Positions 1-12,068 are shown, counted from the first letter of the stretch. The stretch is 64,000 nucleotides of DNA from Hyalella azteca (GCF_000764305.2 NW_025945070.1:1-64000); one strand, 5' to 3'. Program-made: numbers and translations. The notes: generated by a model not told the origin, from the letters alone.

Positions 1-2
1 TG

Positions 3-113
3 GAGCAAAGGTTGGGTTTGGCCGTGCAGAGAGGCAATGCAGCTAGCATCCTAACAGCAGTCAGAGAAAAGTTCGACGTGGGCCCGCTCCTCGCCCGCGT
101 CACAGCTCAGTGA
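3..113 (+). CDS. C-terminal end of an unrecognised ORF, cut by the window edge
   Basis: Frame 3 is open from the first base of the window to TGA at 111-113 and gives 36 residues containing QRLGLAVQRGNAAS. An AATAAA signal lies at about 199, so this looks like a transcript end. It may be the tail of a host gene or of a mobile element; I do not recognise the family. Only the final residues are visible, so no function is assigned. Confidence 0.3.
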   Translation, partial: EQRLGLAVQRGNAASILTAVREKFDVGPLLARVTAQ

Positions 114-684
114 CCCTCGGAGTCGGTGTAGGCCCCTATCAAAGGCATTAAGGTCGGGGCCCTGATCATTGACATGAAACCATTCCCGGTTTTTAATTAA
201 TAAAATCAATTCTTTTTTTTGTTGGAATGGTGAGTGTGGGAGGCCTTTTAAAATTAAAAAAAAATGATGCTGTTACTCCATTTCATTTGAATTATAACTG
301 AAGTTCAATTCATTAGGATATGTAGGTGTAATTACCCCTCTACAACCGGCATTTTTCGTCTATGTGTACAGGAAAAAGTACATGAAGTTCAAGAAATTCT
401 GAAGGAAAGTCGAATTCAGAGAGCCAGATTTTGGCTAGTAATGCAATGCCGTATTTGTGGACATAATTTACAAGCATAAACGACTCACAGGGCACTTGGT
501 TTAGTGGGCCGTCCTGGTCTAAAATTCGAATAATTTAGCTTCTCCGTTTTTCAGATCATTTTGTAGCTGCGGAAAAGGCGCGTCGAACGAATCAAACCGC
601 ATACCTGTACATGGACTTTATTTATGATCGATACTCCAAACTTATGTATACGGGAGAAGTATGTTCAGTTAAAAATTCTTTACA

Positions 685-1320
685 GGAACCGTATCAGACT
701 TTGCTCCAGTGGGCAGCTGCGGGCCGCAAGGAAGCGTTCTCGGACCTGTATTATTCGTTGCGTTTATAAAAGATCTGCCAGAAGCTGTGTCTAGCGTGTG
801 CTCGATGCATCTGGCCACATGAAAGTTTATAATACTGTGAAAAATACGTCACAATAAGTACAGATGCAAGATGATCTTGACAGGCTAGTTGACAGGGCTT
901 ATACGTGATAGCTGCGTTTGAATGCTGACAAGTGTATAGTAATCCACCTTGGTAAAACAATGAACAGCAAGATTACAGTATGAGAAGACATTGGTGCAAC
1001 GAGAGAGTGAAGATGTCGAAGTCGACAATAGAAAAAGATTTAGGAGTTTATGTCGACAATGAGTTGAAATTTTCTTAGCATATTGAAGCTCAAATTAATA
1101 AAGCCAAGTAACGACTTGACAAATCAGACGTTCTTACGAGTACATTTATGCTGAAGCGATGAAATTGCTGTTTGTCGCTGTCGTGCATCCTAACCTAGAG
1201 TTTGGAAACGCCGTGTGGTCACCAAAACGAAGGTCAAAAATTTAGTTAAGTATTCAGAAAGTGCAACAGGGATAGTCCCGGGATTAAAAGGCAAGTCTTG
1301 TGAAGAAAGATTAAAAATGG
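685..1320 (+). pseudogene. CR1/jockey-like LINE reverse transcriptase remnant
   Basis: Reading across all three plus frames recovers reverse transcriptase blocks in their usual order: VLGPVLFVAFIKDLPEAV (around 738), a damaged catalytic region, QDDLDRLVD (around 870), LRLNADKCIVIHLGK (around 912), KDLGVYVDNELKFS (around 1037) and FGNAVWSPKR (around 1200). This is the palm and thumb part of a non-LTR retrotransposon polymerase. Many stops and frameshifts make it a fossil. The endonuclease and the N-terminal part are absent, so the copy is 5' truncated. Identification is by motif order; the exact clade (CR1 or jockey) is inferred. Confidence 0.75.
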
Positions 1321-1329
1321 AACAGCCTT

Positions 1330-1830
1330 CCATGTTGTTGTTGTTTCGGTGCCACTAGGAAAGAGTGAAAAAGATCAAGAGGTGGCGCAGACGGCCGGAA
1401 AGAGGAAGGGGAAATAGAAAAGACATTGGGAGATAAAAAGACGCATTGAACATGGTTTGGAAGTTTATAGGTGATTGGGGTTTGTTTAGGGGTTGGGAGG
1501 AGGTGTTGGGAACCCGTCGGGGCCTTGGATGGTTCCGGAAGGTGATGGGAAGGTGGTGATTTTCTATTTATATATACATGCGTTCTCGCTTATTTGTATA
1601 TATTTTATCAATTATAAATTTTTTTGTTTTTCTTAATGGATATGATGGAAAAAGAGGGGATAATGATGTTGAGATGATTGATGATGATTAAAATGAAGGC
1701 GATGGGTGAGTCGCTTGAGACTCGGAGGGAGGTAGAGGGTTGGTTGGTTACATCCTAGGTTTTCGGTCGCGTCTTTACTCTACGTCAATCTCGGTGAGTC
1801 ACGTCAGTCCATCACCGTGATGGCGACTTT
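1330..1830. repeat. Dispersed repeat family DR-A, copy 1
   Basis: This G/T-rich stretch shares the order of its segments with 14757-15300 on the same strand and with 10380-11130 in inverted orientation. The shared pieces are a GGAAAG/GGAAGG-rich opening, a phrase near GGGGCCTTGGA, an AT-rich middle, then a GATGATGATG-rich part followed by GGTGAGTC. The three copies are diverged. It looks like the untranslated end of a retroelement, but no coding part is clear here. Confidence 0.5.
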
Positions 1831-2464
1831 GAAGATGCGTTGTTTTGGGACCAGCTACACCCAAGCGTGATGGAAACAACTGCATCCGAGTGCAGCATGG
1901 TCCGCTGTGTGTTTATTTGTACCGGGGTGGAGGTTGGGGACCTAGTGCATGTAATTTGGACCTTTTAAGGGGACCACTTCAGTCAAAAATCGAATATTTT
2001 GAATTTTTTGTTTTTGTTGTGAATTTAGAGCTTCGAATCTGGTGCATCTAACGATGTAATTGGCATGTCTATGCATGCGTTTGTTCGCTCACTAAAATGA
2101 TTTCAGTACACGGCAATTGGTTGAAAAATCCGTGACGCAGGCACAATCGGCCAATCGTTAATGTTAATTTTGAGCGGTCAATCATCCCGCCTGGCCAATG
2201 AATGGAATCAATTTAAAGGTCTAAATCTCACGCATCCAATAGTGTAAGCCGCATGTCTATGCGTGCTATAGTTCGTTCATTAGGTTTATTTCGGGTTTCC
2301 TGAAAAACTTTAATTTTCATTTTTTTTTCCACTTTAAAAACTTTATAACTCCTAGTGTTCAAGCTACAGCAATGAAAGACATTTCATTTGATTTGTTACG
2401 CGACTCTTTGAGTTTTTTTATCTGTGCATGTTTTGACTTATATATGGGGGGAGTGGGGGTGGGA
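1831..2464. other. Unassigned stretch before the LINE
   Basis: I see no gene or domain here. Two similar phrases about an altered-frame CGCATCTA/CGCATCCA and TGCATGCGTT motif recur near 2045-2085 and 2225-2270, suggesting a weak internal duplication of roughly 180 bp. A G-rich run at 2443-2470 directly precedes the LINE homology. Confidence 0.3.
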
Positions 2465-4560
2465 GGGATGGAAAGTGTGAAAAAATGAAAAAAACGCGCA
2501 TAAAAGAAAAACTGGCTGGGCAAAATTTTCATCATGGAAAAACAGACTGGGAGGCCATTGGGAACGAACTCCTTGACGTCGATTGGAGATCAGAGTTCTT
2601 AGAGTTAAATGCCGAAGCAATGTACAACAAGCTGTACGAAGTATTACTGCAGGCATGCACGCGTCACACGCCGGCATGAATGACTCCCTAACGACACATA
2701 ATTACAAGGGCCAGACGGATCCTCATGAGAAAACGAACGAGTTTGAACAACCAGATAGATGCCGCCTCCAGGAATATGGAGAAGCGGAAGCTGGAACATC
2801 TAAAGGTGATAATTGAGGAAACCGAACGACAGTAGCAGACTCGCACGAGGCTGAACAACAAGTTGCGAAAACGCGAGCGAAGGCTGCCACTCGGAAGAAT
2901 CCCAAATATTTCTAGAAATATGCCCAGTCAAATGCCAAAATCAGAGCCTCAGTAGGGCCTCTGAAAAATAACGATGCTCTTATTGGAGACGACCAAGGCA
3001 TGGGCAAATGTTCAGCAAACCCCGATACTCAAGACAGGAGAATGAAATTGGAGTCATTCAAAACCTACCAGAGTGTTGGGTGCTGCTGAACATTGAGTTT
3101 GCAACACCGGATCTAGAGCGGAGTATCAAAGTATTATCGACTTATTCGGCTCCCCGGCCAGATGTTGTCCCTGCCATGGTACTGAAAAAAACGTGTCGGT
3201 GCCCTAAAAGTCCCTCTGACTTTACTCTGGAAAACATCATTGTGAGAAGGAAACGTTCCTAGTTACTTAAAATTAGGCCTAATAACCCCAATCTACAAAG
3301 GAGGTGCGAGAGATAAACCCCTAATTTACAGATCGGTTACATAAACATCACACGTAATCAAAGTATTTCAGAAGGTTGTTGCCAGAAGGTTGGTGAAGGG
3401 TTAGTGGTATATTTTTACTTCACGGAAGCGTTTGACAAAGTCGACCATGGAGTGCTCTTCAGAAAATTCAGACTACTGGGGGTCGGAGGTGAATTGCTGG
3501 CATGGATCCACAGCTTTCTAACAAATAGACTACAAGCTGTCGTTGTTGGAGGTTCGATATCGAGCGAGGCAGGGGGGTGGAGAGTGGAATATCAGAGGGA
3601 ACTGTACTCGGCCCAATACTCTTCCTCATCCACATCGCCGACATAGATGTGGAACTGAACCACTCCACGTCACTCGCGGACTACACCAGGATACTGATTA
3701 CCATCGCGGACAGGACGGACTGTGAAAGGTTGCAAGAAGATCTCTCTGCAATATATGACTGGGCCTAGGTGAACATCATGCAGGTCAACGGGACCAAGTT
3801 CGAGGTTCTGAGGTACAGTGGTACCGGAGAGGTGGAATGAAGCGTCGCTACCTGACACCTGACAACTCGGAAATTGAAGAGAAGCGACTCGTTCGCGATC
3901 TAGGATTGTTGATGAATGCTGAGGTCAAGTTTGGTGATCACATAGCGACAATAACCGCAAGAGATAGGCGACAGATGGGTGGGATCTAGTGGACGTTCAG
4001 AAATAGAGAACCGGAACCTTTTAGAGCCCTTGTAATAACTTTCCTTGGAGCTGTCAGCTATGGACCCCGTTCACACTCGGCACAGTGCGGCAACTGGAAG
4101 GGGTCCAACGAACCTTCACTTCCAGGATCAGAGGGATGGAGGACTCGAACTACTGGGAGAGGTTGCAGCGACTGGGTCTGTATATACTCACTGCAGAGGA
4201 GACGGGAGAGGTGTGTCACTCTGTACACATTGGAAAATGATAACCGGACTGGCACCAACCTTCAAACTTCGAAACCTTCAGGATTGAGACATACCATAAC
4301 GGAAAAAGGGGGAGACTGTGTAGGATCCCTCCACTACGTAACAGATCTGCGGTCAGATTTCAATCCCTGAGTGAAGGATCACTTTCCGTGACAGGGCCCA
4401 GGTTGGTTAACGTCCTACCAAAAGATCTAAGATGGTCACCCTGGAGACCTTCAAGAGATATCTGGACGTATTCCTGGGCGCAATCCCTGATCGACCGCCC
4501 CTGCACAACAGCCGTCGGAGACTGCACCACTACCGATCGTGGCCTGGGACTGCTACGTCC
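2465..4560 (+). pseudogene. Non-LTR retrotransposon polymerase, nearly complete but broken
   Basis: Starting at 2485 the frame carries the endonuclease-RT linker (KTDWEAIGNELLDVDW), then RT motifs in order: AFDKVDHGVLFRKFRLLGV (3430), GTVLGPILFLIHIADIDV (3597) and the catalytic box at about 3672. There the usual F/Y-A-D-D reads L-A-D-Y, so one catalytic aspartate is lost. The thumb and C-terminal part run to about 4500 (MITGLAPTF at 4238, VTGPRL and NVLPKDLRW near 4388-4430, FKRYLDVFLGAIPDRPP at 4450-4500). At least ten frame changes and several stops occur. The endonuclease domain is missing, as expected of a 5'-truncated LINE insertion. It would copy its RNA by target-primed reverse transcription; this copy cannot. 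Confidence 0.85.
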
Positions 4561-4594
4561 GAAACAAATACTAAAGATACTAAGGGGATATGAG

Positions 4595-5600
4595 CGTTTT
4601 GAGGGATCTTGCCTGCTGTCTGCCTTCCTGTCAGGTGTGTTGAGAATCGTTTCATGCCGTCATCGTCAATAAATTCCGTTTTTAGGTTAAAGTCGGTGTG
4701 AGGAGTCTTGGTTTCGGGTTGGTTATAGAAAAAGTTGAATATCTTAGCGAAGTCTCTGTCGGGAAAAGTCGCGTCGATATCGTAGTTTGTCTTCAATGAT
4801 TTGGATAGAATGCTGCCGAATCCCTACTGTCGGGAGAGGCTGGTGATATGTGCTTCGAGTATTATAGCGGTCAGTTTTAGTTGAGTCATATCGGTCAGTG
4901 ATGTTTGTTTGTTTGATTGCTTATTTGGCTATGTCGAGATACGTTTGATTAGTTTTGTGTTTGAGATTTTTTGTTGTGCTTGTTGTTCGCGTTGTATTTT
5001 TTGTTTGCGTTATGAACAGTTGGCGGCAAGTGTGAGTTGGTCGTTGTGGCAGCTGAGGCATTTCTTGCAGCTGTTATAGTGTATTGGGTGTATGTGACGG
5101 TTTTTTCAGCGTATTCGGAAGGAGAGGAAGTGATCGAAACAAGAATTCGGAATAAGAGGGCGTCATAATCTCTTGTTTAATTTAGCCTGCGGTGTGGCTT
5201 CCTTTCGTCTTGGTTGAGTTGTACGAAAATGGCCCGTTTGGCGCTAAGGTTGGGAGGTTTAATTGGTGCCAGGTTTGGTTCAAGGAATGCATCGGTCGCT
5301 TTTCTTAAAGTCAATTTGTCAGTTGCAGTAGTGTCGTCAGTCACAGTGTAGAAACCAGTACGTGGCAGTATCAGTCAGTCGGATAAGTGAAGCGTCGAGT
5401 TCATTAAAGGTTGTCTGGAATATTATGGATAGGTTGGTGGGTATTCTTGGGGCGATTTTTTTCAGTTGGATGCGGTATTTCTGGAGTCTCGAGCGTTCTG
5501 CGAGTTTGATGGTGGGTTGGATGAAGATGAGGGAGGGTGACGTGACGAGTGAGATGGGAGTCTGTGTCGTGTTGATGATGGTGGGGGTCCACTGCCTATC
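4595..5600 (-). pseudogene. LINE ORF1 (gag-like) remnant, opposite strand
   Basis: Read on the minus strand from 5600 downwards there is a proline/histidine-rich N-terminal part, then a stretch beginning YTVTDDTTATDKLTLRKA (around 5345-5290) that ends near 5165. It is followed by a Cys/His cluster SCKKCLSCHND...NC (around 5070-5010), and a C-terminal block with SLKTNYDIDATFPDRDFAKI (around 4795-4735). This order (pre-knuckle, Cys/His cluster, C-terminal tail) matches the nucleic-acid-binding ORF1 of I/jockey-type LINEs. Stops and frameshifts break it. The reverse transcriptase that should follow is absent because the plus-strand LINE ends at the same place. Confidence 0.5.
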
Positions 5601-5774
5601 GCACTATGGGGCAAGCCCGTCGGGTTCGAGGCAGAAGTATCCCCTGGAGGAGGGGGCATGAGGGAATGGGGAGAGAAGGGGAGCGAAAACACAGGTAAAT
5701 GAAGGGGGTGCAGTCGTATGTACAAACGGGAGTAGAAACATAGGCAAAATAAGTAGAGTCACTAGATCCTAGTG

Positions 5775-6010
5775 GCACGCACTCACGATGAGAAGGCTGC
5801 TAAATCCAAGTAGGTCACATGCAGGAGGGCACAGTCACTACCACCAATGATGACCACGGGGTGCCAGCCTCCCCTGATGGCATCGTTGACGCTCCGAGTA
5901 TGAACGCGTTCAAGAACAGACTAGACAAAGATGTAGGAAAAAATGTTCAGTCTTGAAATGCCTCTCACCGTACGGACCTTGTAACAAGTTCAGCAGCTAT
6001 TTCAAATAAA
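5775..6010 (+). pseudogene. CR1-like LINE 3' end (RT C-terminus and 3' UTR)
   Basis: The frame at 5860-5957 reads SPDGIVDAPSMNAFKNRLDK and stops. The S-x-N-x-FKNRLDK signature is the conserved extreme C-terminus of CR1-like reverse transcriptases, and the same signature occurs on the minus strand at 51.9 kb (VDAPSMKAFKNRLESLDKA). Only the last approximately 60 codons and a short 3' tail remain, so this is a severely 5'-truncated insertion. Confidence 0.65.
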
Positions 6011-6780
6011 CGTCAGTCATGAAAAGATCGGGTTCAAAAGACCGGATCCCTTGTGGATCAAATCACGAAAAGTGCATGAATCGGCAACAGGCCATGGGCC
6101 TATTTCTTCAGTACTTCTATTCTATACTAAATGAAGTTGATTGGAAAAAAATATCGACCTGCCATGGAGCTAAGACGCAGTTCCTGAAATTTAGAATATG
6201 CGTAGTGTTTGAGATAAAAAATTAGGCAATTTGGAAAATTTGTGTTTTTATTTTGTTTCGTTTTTCCGATTCCTATTCCTATCGGAATTTAATATTTATC
6301 CGATTGATTTTTGTTTCATCCTTAGTTTATGTTAAACTAATAGGAAAATAGGAATGAGGAAATAATTGGAATTATGAGAAAAAAATATGAAATTCCCACC
6401 CTGACCACAGAAGACAGGTTTCGGGTTTGGAGTGAAGGAGCATTCCTCGCTACAAACTCTCACTACAACCCCATTATTTAGTGGTTGAATTATTGTGTCT
6501 CATACGCCTTATTAAGTTTCAAACGACTGGAAAATTATGGTTTCAACCCAGGAACTACATAGAAGTCAATTTTTTTACGAGTGAAATAGGCAAAATGTGA
6601 CAGAATGTACTGTAACTGTTCTTGACAAATAATTCACTTTTGGACCTTCAAAAAACTAAGTTGAGAAAGAATGGAATGTGATCGATTGATTTTAATCACA
6701 TTGAATTTAAAAGCCAATTTTTATAAAATTATTTCATTGTATACAACTACATATATCCATTTACAATAACAAACACATTT
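6011..6780. other. No gene seen
   Basis: AT-rich sequence. A 68-codon open frame at 6019-6225 has no recognisable motif and no supporting context. Nothing else is supported. Confidence 0.4.
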
Positions 6781-6792
6781 TTTGCGTGGTGT

Positions 6793-7350
6793 AAGGTTGT
6801 TGCTGGGATCTGAGGTTGCACGATAACGAAGAGACTAAGCAGTGGACAGGCGTCGTTGAGATCATCACGCACGAGGAATTTAACCTTGATACTCTTGAAA
6901 ACGATATCGCATAGTTGAAAATTGGTAATGTTCTTGAATTTAACAAGTATGTGTCTGGTGTGACGCTTCCTGACAAGGGGCAGGACTTCCTCGGAAACGC
7001 TTTCGTGTCCGGATGGGAACTTTGAGCTTTGGAGGCCAAACTCCCGGAATCATGCAGTATGTGAGCGTGCTCATCGTTAACGATACATGTTGTAGAATCA
7101 GCTATGGAGATAATAAAATTGAAGACTTCATGATCTACGCTGGTGAAGGAGGCAAAGACACTTGCAGCGGAGAGGCCGGTGTTCCACTTGTGTGCATGCA
7201 GTTATTATTTATATGGAATTTCTTCCTTGCAAACTGGATATGAGGCAAAAAGTTGGGTGTACCGGAGTTTACACCGAAGCGTCGTATTTCGTCGACTGGA
7301 TACTCGCCAACGCACAAGTCGTGACTTCAATTATGCTGAGCAAACGCTAA
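6793..7350 (+). pseudogene. Trypsin-type serine protease pseudogene (copy A)
   Basis: This is the last-exon region of an S1 serine protease, parallel to exon 3 of the gene at 12026-17279. Visible blocks: VVAG then LRLHDNEETKQW (6796-6845), HEEFNLDTLENDIA with the catalytic-Asp motif (6868-6913) followed directly by an in-frame TAG, FNKYVSGVTLPDKGQDF, FVSGW, GTLSFGGQTPG (7018), MIYAGEGGKDTCSGEAGVP (7129-7186), then GVYTEASYFVDWILANAQ (7267-7320). The GDSGGP active-site box reads G-E-A-G-V-P, so the catalytic serine is alanine. Asp189, which sets trypsin specificity, is kept. At least three single-base shifts and one nonsense codon break it. No exon for the N-terminal half was found upstream. 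Confidence 0.85.
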
Positions 7351-9200
7351 TCGAAGGAATTTTTCAATTAAAATTACGGACACCGTCAAATTCTACAAAC
7401 TTATCTCAAGAATATCTAGTGTCATGCTGACACATTTGCAGCACCTACTTCGGTAGTGAAATTAAAGTTTCCTGTGAAATCAAAGTATACCTATACTCGA
7501 GTAATTCGCGACAGAAGAAGAGGTGAGCTGGCTATCGGAGTTCTTCTGGTCTATATACGAGCGCCCCAGTTTTGCCAATAATAAAAAGTTTGTATGAAAT
7601 CATCTTAGGATTTTCAAGGGTTTCAAGAAATATGCCCAAACAATCATCCAAAATCATATAACTTTGGTTGAAGCTGTTTGGACTTTAAAATTCAAGTATT
7701 GGTAAGTTAGCCTCGTTCCCTAAAGTAAATGGATACCCATATACATGTCGCTATTTGAACACAAAATCTCAAGCCAGAATTCTGCCTTTATAAATATCTT
7801 ATTTAATTACTTGTGAAAAGGAATGATCCGAAACATAAAAAATCAGGACTTGCCTCATGTACTGCTGAGACTATGAAATTTAATGAGAAAAGATCCGTAT
7901 ACGTACCCACACTGAAATTAACTGTTTCAGTATACTGTGCAAGTATTTTAGATAGTATGTATACTGAGTAAGTCAGTATAGTTACTGTATTTGTGCGTAG
8001 TGGAGTGAGAAATGAACTTAGGATATCGTTTCCGGTAGAAGCGAATAAAGGTACCGTGTCACCATAAAGAATGTAAGAACACTGCGTCACTTTGAAGGGA
8101 ATAAGGTCACTATGTCACCTTTAAGATGATTGGGATATTGTGTAACCTTGCAGAGAATAACGATGATGCTCTATTACCTTAAGAAGATTAGGAATACTGC
8201 GTTACCTAAAATATATTAACCCTTCTGCGTCAGCGCAATGAAGAATCAACAGTCGATAAGCAACCATTCTTAACGACACAAGTCAGTTGACGACCTCTTT
8301 AGTGGGAAATTAAATTACGTCATCTCGTCAACCCAAATTGAACGTTGTGACCACGTTTGTTACTCGCCAGTTTCAGAGCACTATGTCAAACTATCGTAAT
8401 TTTCGCTTTGGTGTCGGCGTTGGAGATAAGGTCGAATCTGGAAGTTCGCTGATTCAACAATATAATTCAGATCTATATAAATCTAACTCTGAAGCTAAAA
8501 ATATGCAAATCTCTGAAGCAAATCGTTCAATGAAACGATTTGCTGTCATAATTGTTAAATTATAGGAGTTTCAACTTGACCTTATGAGAAATCGCTCACT
8601 TTCGATGAGATGACGATTTAAAAGATGTCCACGTATGCCGTCGTTTTTATTCAAATTTGAAGTTCAGGTAATAATCTAAGAACTACGCGAACGAGTAGTT
8701 TAGTGTTGTAGAAAGATGAATTGAGATTGAAAAAATATAATGCTGGATGAATAACTGAAACATTTTAATGTAGGAAGAGAATTTCAAGTCTGGTCTCTAT
8801 TCATCAAAATAACTTTATCAACTCGTCGGAATTTTATTAGCTCGATGAGTTTAATTAATTACTGAAATTATTATTGATATCATTCATATGACACTTAGTT
8901 ACACGTTAAAATATTGAATTCCAGCTAAAATTTATTCTTTGATTGTGATACTAACTTTCGACCACTTAATTTGATATTTTACGGTGAACAACGAAATGGT
9001 AAAATCTGTTTGCGAGTTAAACCTAATTGCGCAATAAGCCATATATAAATCATAAGACGAAGCTCGAGAATAGAGATGGATTTATACAGTTGTTCGAGCT
9101 TTGCAACAGCATCCATTTGTCATCACATTATTTGTGCTTTACCACGGTTAATGTTCACAGAGCATAGTTCCAATCGCGGCTCATGCGTTGGCGAGGATCC
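7351..9200. other. Non-coding stretch with a weak tandem repeat
   Basis: No gene is recognised. At 8050-8215 about six degenerate copies of a 28-30 bp unit occur, each with a core like GTGTCACC or CGTCACTTT followed by AAGA/GAATAA. The rest is unstructured AT-rich DNA. Confidence 0.4.
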
Positions 9201-9279
9201 AGTTTACGAAGGACGACTATTCGGTGTACACTCATAATCAGGGGTTCCAAAACATGTCACATTCGTATGCAAAGAAGGT

Positions 9280-9720
9280 AATTCCGAAGGAACGCCCGTC
9301 GGAGACCACCACTGCCGGGCTTCGAATGGACCATAATGATCTCTTCCTTCAATAACGTAGCCTATAACACTTCTTGACTGTAACATTATAAGCTGCAAGC
9401 TACCGGATAAATCACATCCATTGAAGTAGATTAATCAGCCCACAGGAAAGTAGCCAGACGTAGTATGGTCCAGCATCGGCTGCCAATGTGTGAAAAAAAT
9501 TTTACACCATCCGGACGGAGCGCGCCGGAGCCTTGCAGTGAATATGATGCCCGTCACCGACCCGTCTGTATCTGTCCCGCGTGTCGAATCAGCCTTCGAT
9601 CGAACGGCCACTCGTCGTAGGACGATAAATTTTGAAACAGATGTATGCTATCTAAAACCTAACCCAAGATGCTGTGAGCTAAAAGTGATCGTCTGGTGGT
9701 GCACGGCAGGATTCATGTAG
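9280..9720. repeat. Dispersed repeat family DR-C, copy 1
   Basis: Shares collinear blocks with 25690-25990: AAGACCACCACTGCC-like start (GGAGACCACCACTGCC at 9300), AACGTAGCCTA (9353), CGATCGAACGGCCA (9597), GGACGATAAATTTTG (9622) and TGGTGGTGCACGGCAGG (9694). Both copies are followed by sequence related to the foldback at 9868-10236, so together they form one composite family. A short minus-strand open frame (9204-9398) is also partly echoed at 25.7 kb but is not recognised. Confidence 0.6.
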
Positions 9721-9867
9721 TTCCACTGGCCAGCTGGGCTGACTGGTCGAAGTCCGTTGTCCGCTAGCTACAGTTCGAACTAAAGTCAAGGTATGAAGTG
9801 ATGATTCAATGCAACGTTCAGTGGTGGACGATCATTCCATCTGGACTTTTCGCTTCAGAATATGTTG

Positions 9868-10236
9868 GCGTAAAGTCCCTAATATTTAAAGCAAGATGAT
9901 ACCATGGGCTGGTTATTGATGGATGGCTTATTTCACGGCTGATTTGTGGTCATCTGGAAATATGCTAGGCGTTCCGTTCAGAGCTGTTTGGTGCACAAAT
10001 TTGGTGGTGCAGGCTGCGTTTCCATTCCGCAGAGATAATTCCCGCACGTCATGGGACCGCCACCGTCTCCGTGGCACGGGAACGCAGCCGTGCACCACCA
10101 AATTTGTGCACCAAACAGCTCTGAACGGAACGCCTAGCATATTTCCAGATGACCACAAATCAGCGGCGGATTAAGCCATCCGTCAGTAACCAGCCTATAA
10201 CATCATCTTACTTCAAATATTAGGAGCTTCAAGGGT
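9868..10236. repeat. Foldback element: imperfect palindrome, arms about 160 bp
   Basis: The left arm (from CCTAATATTT at about 9880 to the GCTGCGTTTCC at about 10013) is the reverse complement of the right arm (GGAACGCAGCC at about 10079 to AAATATTAGG at about 10223). Only about 60 bp of loop separate them. The best-conserved inner arm contains TTTGGTGCACAAATTTGGTG on one side and its complement on the other. Because of the palindrome both strands carry an open frame of about 80 codons; these are not genes. A diverged single arm recurs at 26015-26100. Confidence 0.85.
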
Positions 10237-10379
10237 TCTATTGGTGACCTCGGCTAATGTAACACACACCAAGTTTATATTTTTACACTTTAATTTCCTC
10301 TATTAAAATGATCATAATTCTTTCGGTTTGTTTTAATCTTTTTTTCGTGAGCAAATGGGATGCTGTACGATCGTAGAGG

Positions 10380-11130
10380 TTATGTCAGTAGGCCTGTAGT
10401 CCTTCACCACCACCATTGCCAATATAACCACCAACCTCACTAGCTACTGAACCGGTCATGGTGCGAGCGGATGGGAGTTGGAGCAATTAATGCTTCCGGG
10501 TTCAATTGCCCTGGCTAAGCTGACTAACTGAAATTACAGCGGATTCCTCACATCTAAAACGATATTGAAGATTTACTCTAATTCAAATCTCAAACTCTAT
10601 TTTCTGGGTGTCGAGCAACTCACCACCCTCCACATTATCATCTCATCACCATCATCACTCTCCCCACCATCACCCATATTGTAGTATCATCAATATCACA
10701 TTTAATGTGAAAATTTTAAAAATAAAGCAGTTAATCAAAACAACGAGAGTTGAAAACATGTAAATAGAAACAGAACCGATCTTTATTTTCATTTAAATAA
10801 TGTGTAAATGATAACACAAATATAAGAATAACACAAATAATTCTCGTCACCAACCCCATGCCTCCCATGCACATTCATCCGTGCAAAATATCCTAAGCCT
10901 TCTTCATCCAACTCGAACACAGCCCCAGGAGAAAAACAAAAATCAAATGCCCTATAGTGCCCTTTTCGTCTTTCTCTTTTCTTTCCTGCCTCTATCAGTT
11001 ATGTCATGTGCCACATCTCATTTTCTCCACAATTTCTTAGTGGCATCACACCCTCCGTCATTCCCTGTGCAGAGTCCCCATCAAAGTTTACGGAACACTG
11101 GAACACATCGCTACACCCCTGCTTCTTAGT
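10380..11130. repeat. Dispersed repeat family DR-A, inverted copy
   Basis: The reverse complement of this interval follows the same segment order as 14757-15300: GGAGAAAATGAGATGTGGCAC, an AAAAG-rich part, an AT-rich middle, then a GATGATGGTGATG-rich part. It contains a possible RNA polymerase III-like B-box (GGTTCAATTGCCC at 10499), which hints at a SINE-like segment near 10440-10560, but no A-box could be placed with confidence. Confidence 0.4.
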
Positions 11131-12025
11131 TATTATGGCAACGCTGGCATTTTCATAACAGCTCTCAGCTAATTGTTACGGTATATCCATGTCGTCCGCC
11201 TATAGCCGGTATCACAGTTCAAATTGAACATGACTTAACTGCTCCATCAGTAAATTTTTGAATAATTAGTCGTATAGGCTAGGCAATTTTCGTTCAGAGA
11301 TTTAGTTGAAGTTCATGCTCCTACTAGTGGTCCCTGTAGGATCTCTCATTTTGACGACTGATCTGCACTCGCAACATCGCCTCACCTCGATTCAGCAAAG
11401 AACGGCATGAAAAGTTAACCTCAGAAGATACTTGACCGCCATTTCAAAAAGGAAACCGATGCATAGAATTTTGATTTATAAATGATAATTTTATTGCTGA
11501 CGAAATGTCACAAATGAAGATTTTAATAGTAATAGAACAGTTAAAATAACAAAGCATTTTGTACGTACTCAAATCATATTGTTTCAACAAATACCTACGG
11601 GGAAACGCAACGATGCATTACACACCTAGCAACGTTTCCATTTGCCAATTATTTTGGGGATCGGATTTTAATTTGAAAAATTAAAGTGGTGTCATAAAAA
11701 ATCACCCATTTGGAAGCGATTGGAAGCGAGTTGTTATTGATATTTGATAGTATAAAACGAAATGAATGTGCCCACTTGCATCTGTACGCACGTAAGAGAC
11801 ACTACTGAATAAAATTTTAATTGTAGCTTATAGTATAATGGAGGCTTGGAATATGGTTCGTAAATAAGAGTCGATAGCAAGATGACACTGCGTTATTATC
11901 TGAATATACTTGAGATAAACACAGAAGTGTTCTGCGCAGGTGGTAAAAATTCCCATCGCTCTCCGATAAAAGCTTCAGTTCCGTCATGCAGCGCTACGTT
12001 TTGCCGCTTTAGGGAGACGATTATC
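11131..12025. promoter_or_regulatory. Upstream region of the serine protease gene
   Basis: No gene is seen. A TTCAGTTCC initiator-like site at about 11970 has a weak TATA-like GGTAAAAATT about 30 bp before it (11941). That would give a 5' UTR of about 55 nt before the ATG at 12026. A cleaner TATAAAA occurs at about 11751 but has no good initiator behind it. Start-site choice is inference. Confidence 0.25.
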
Positions 12026-12068
12026 ATGAAGTTGTTCATCCTGTGTGTCTTGGTAGCCTCGGGATTCG
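12026..12068 (+). CDS. Exon 1 of serine protease homologue: signal peptide
   Basis: ATG at 12026 opens MKLFILCVLVASGF, a typical hydrophobic secretion signal. The exon ends in phase 1 at G 12068 against the donor GTGAGC. Joining this G to CG at 15954 gives an alanine codon and continues VPPSTIPRSRSGQNKIVGGE, which is the expected order for a secreted zymogen. The longer open frame starting at 11882 is less likely because this internal ATG begins the signal peptide. Confidence 0.75.

Noticed and set aside
9923..10174. Matching open frames on both strands
   Set aside because: They mirror each other because of the palindrome and carry no domain.
10440..10560. Possible tRNA-derived SINE or tRNA gene
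   Set aside because: GGTTCAATTGCCC resembles a B-box, but no A-box at the right distance and no cloverleaf could be drawn.
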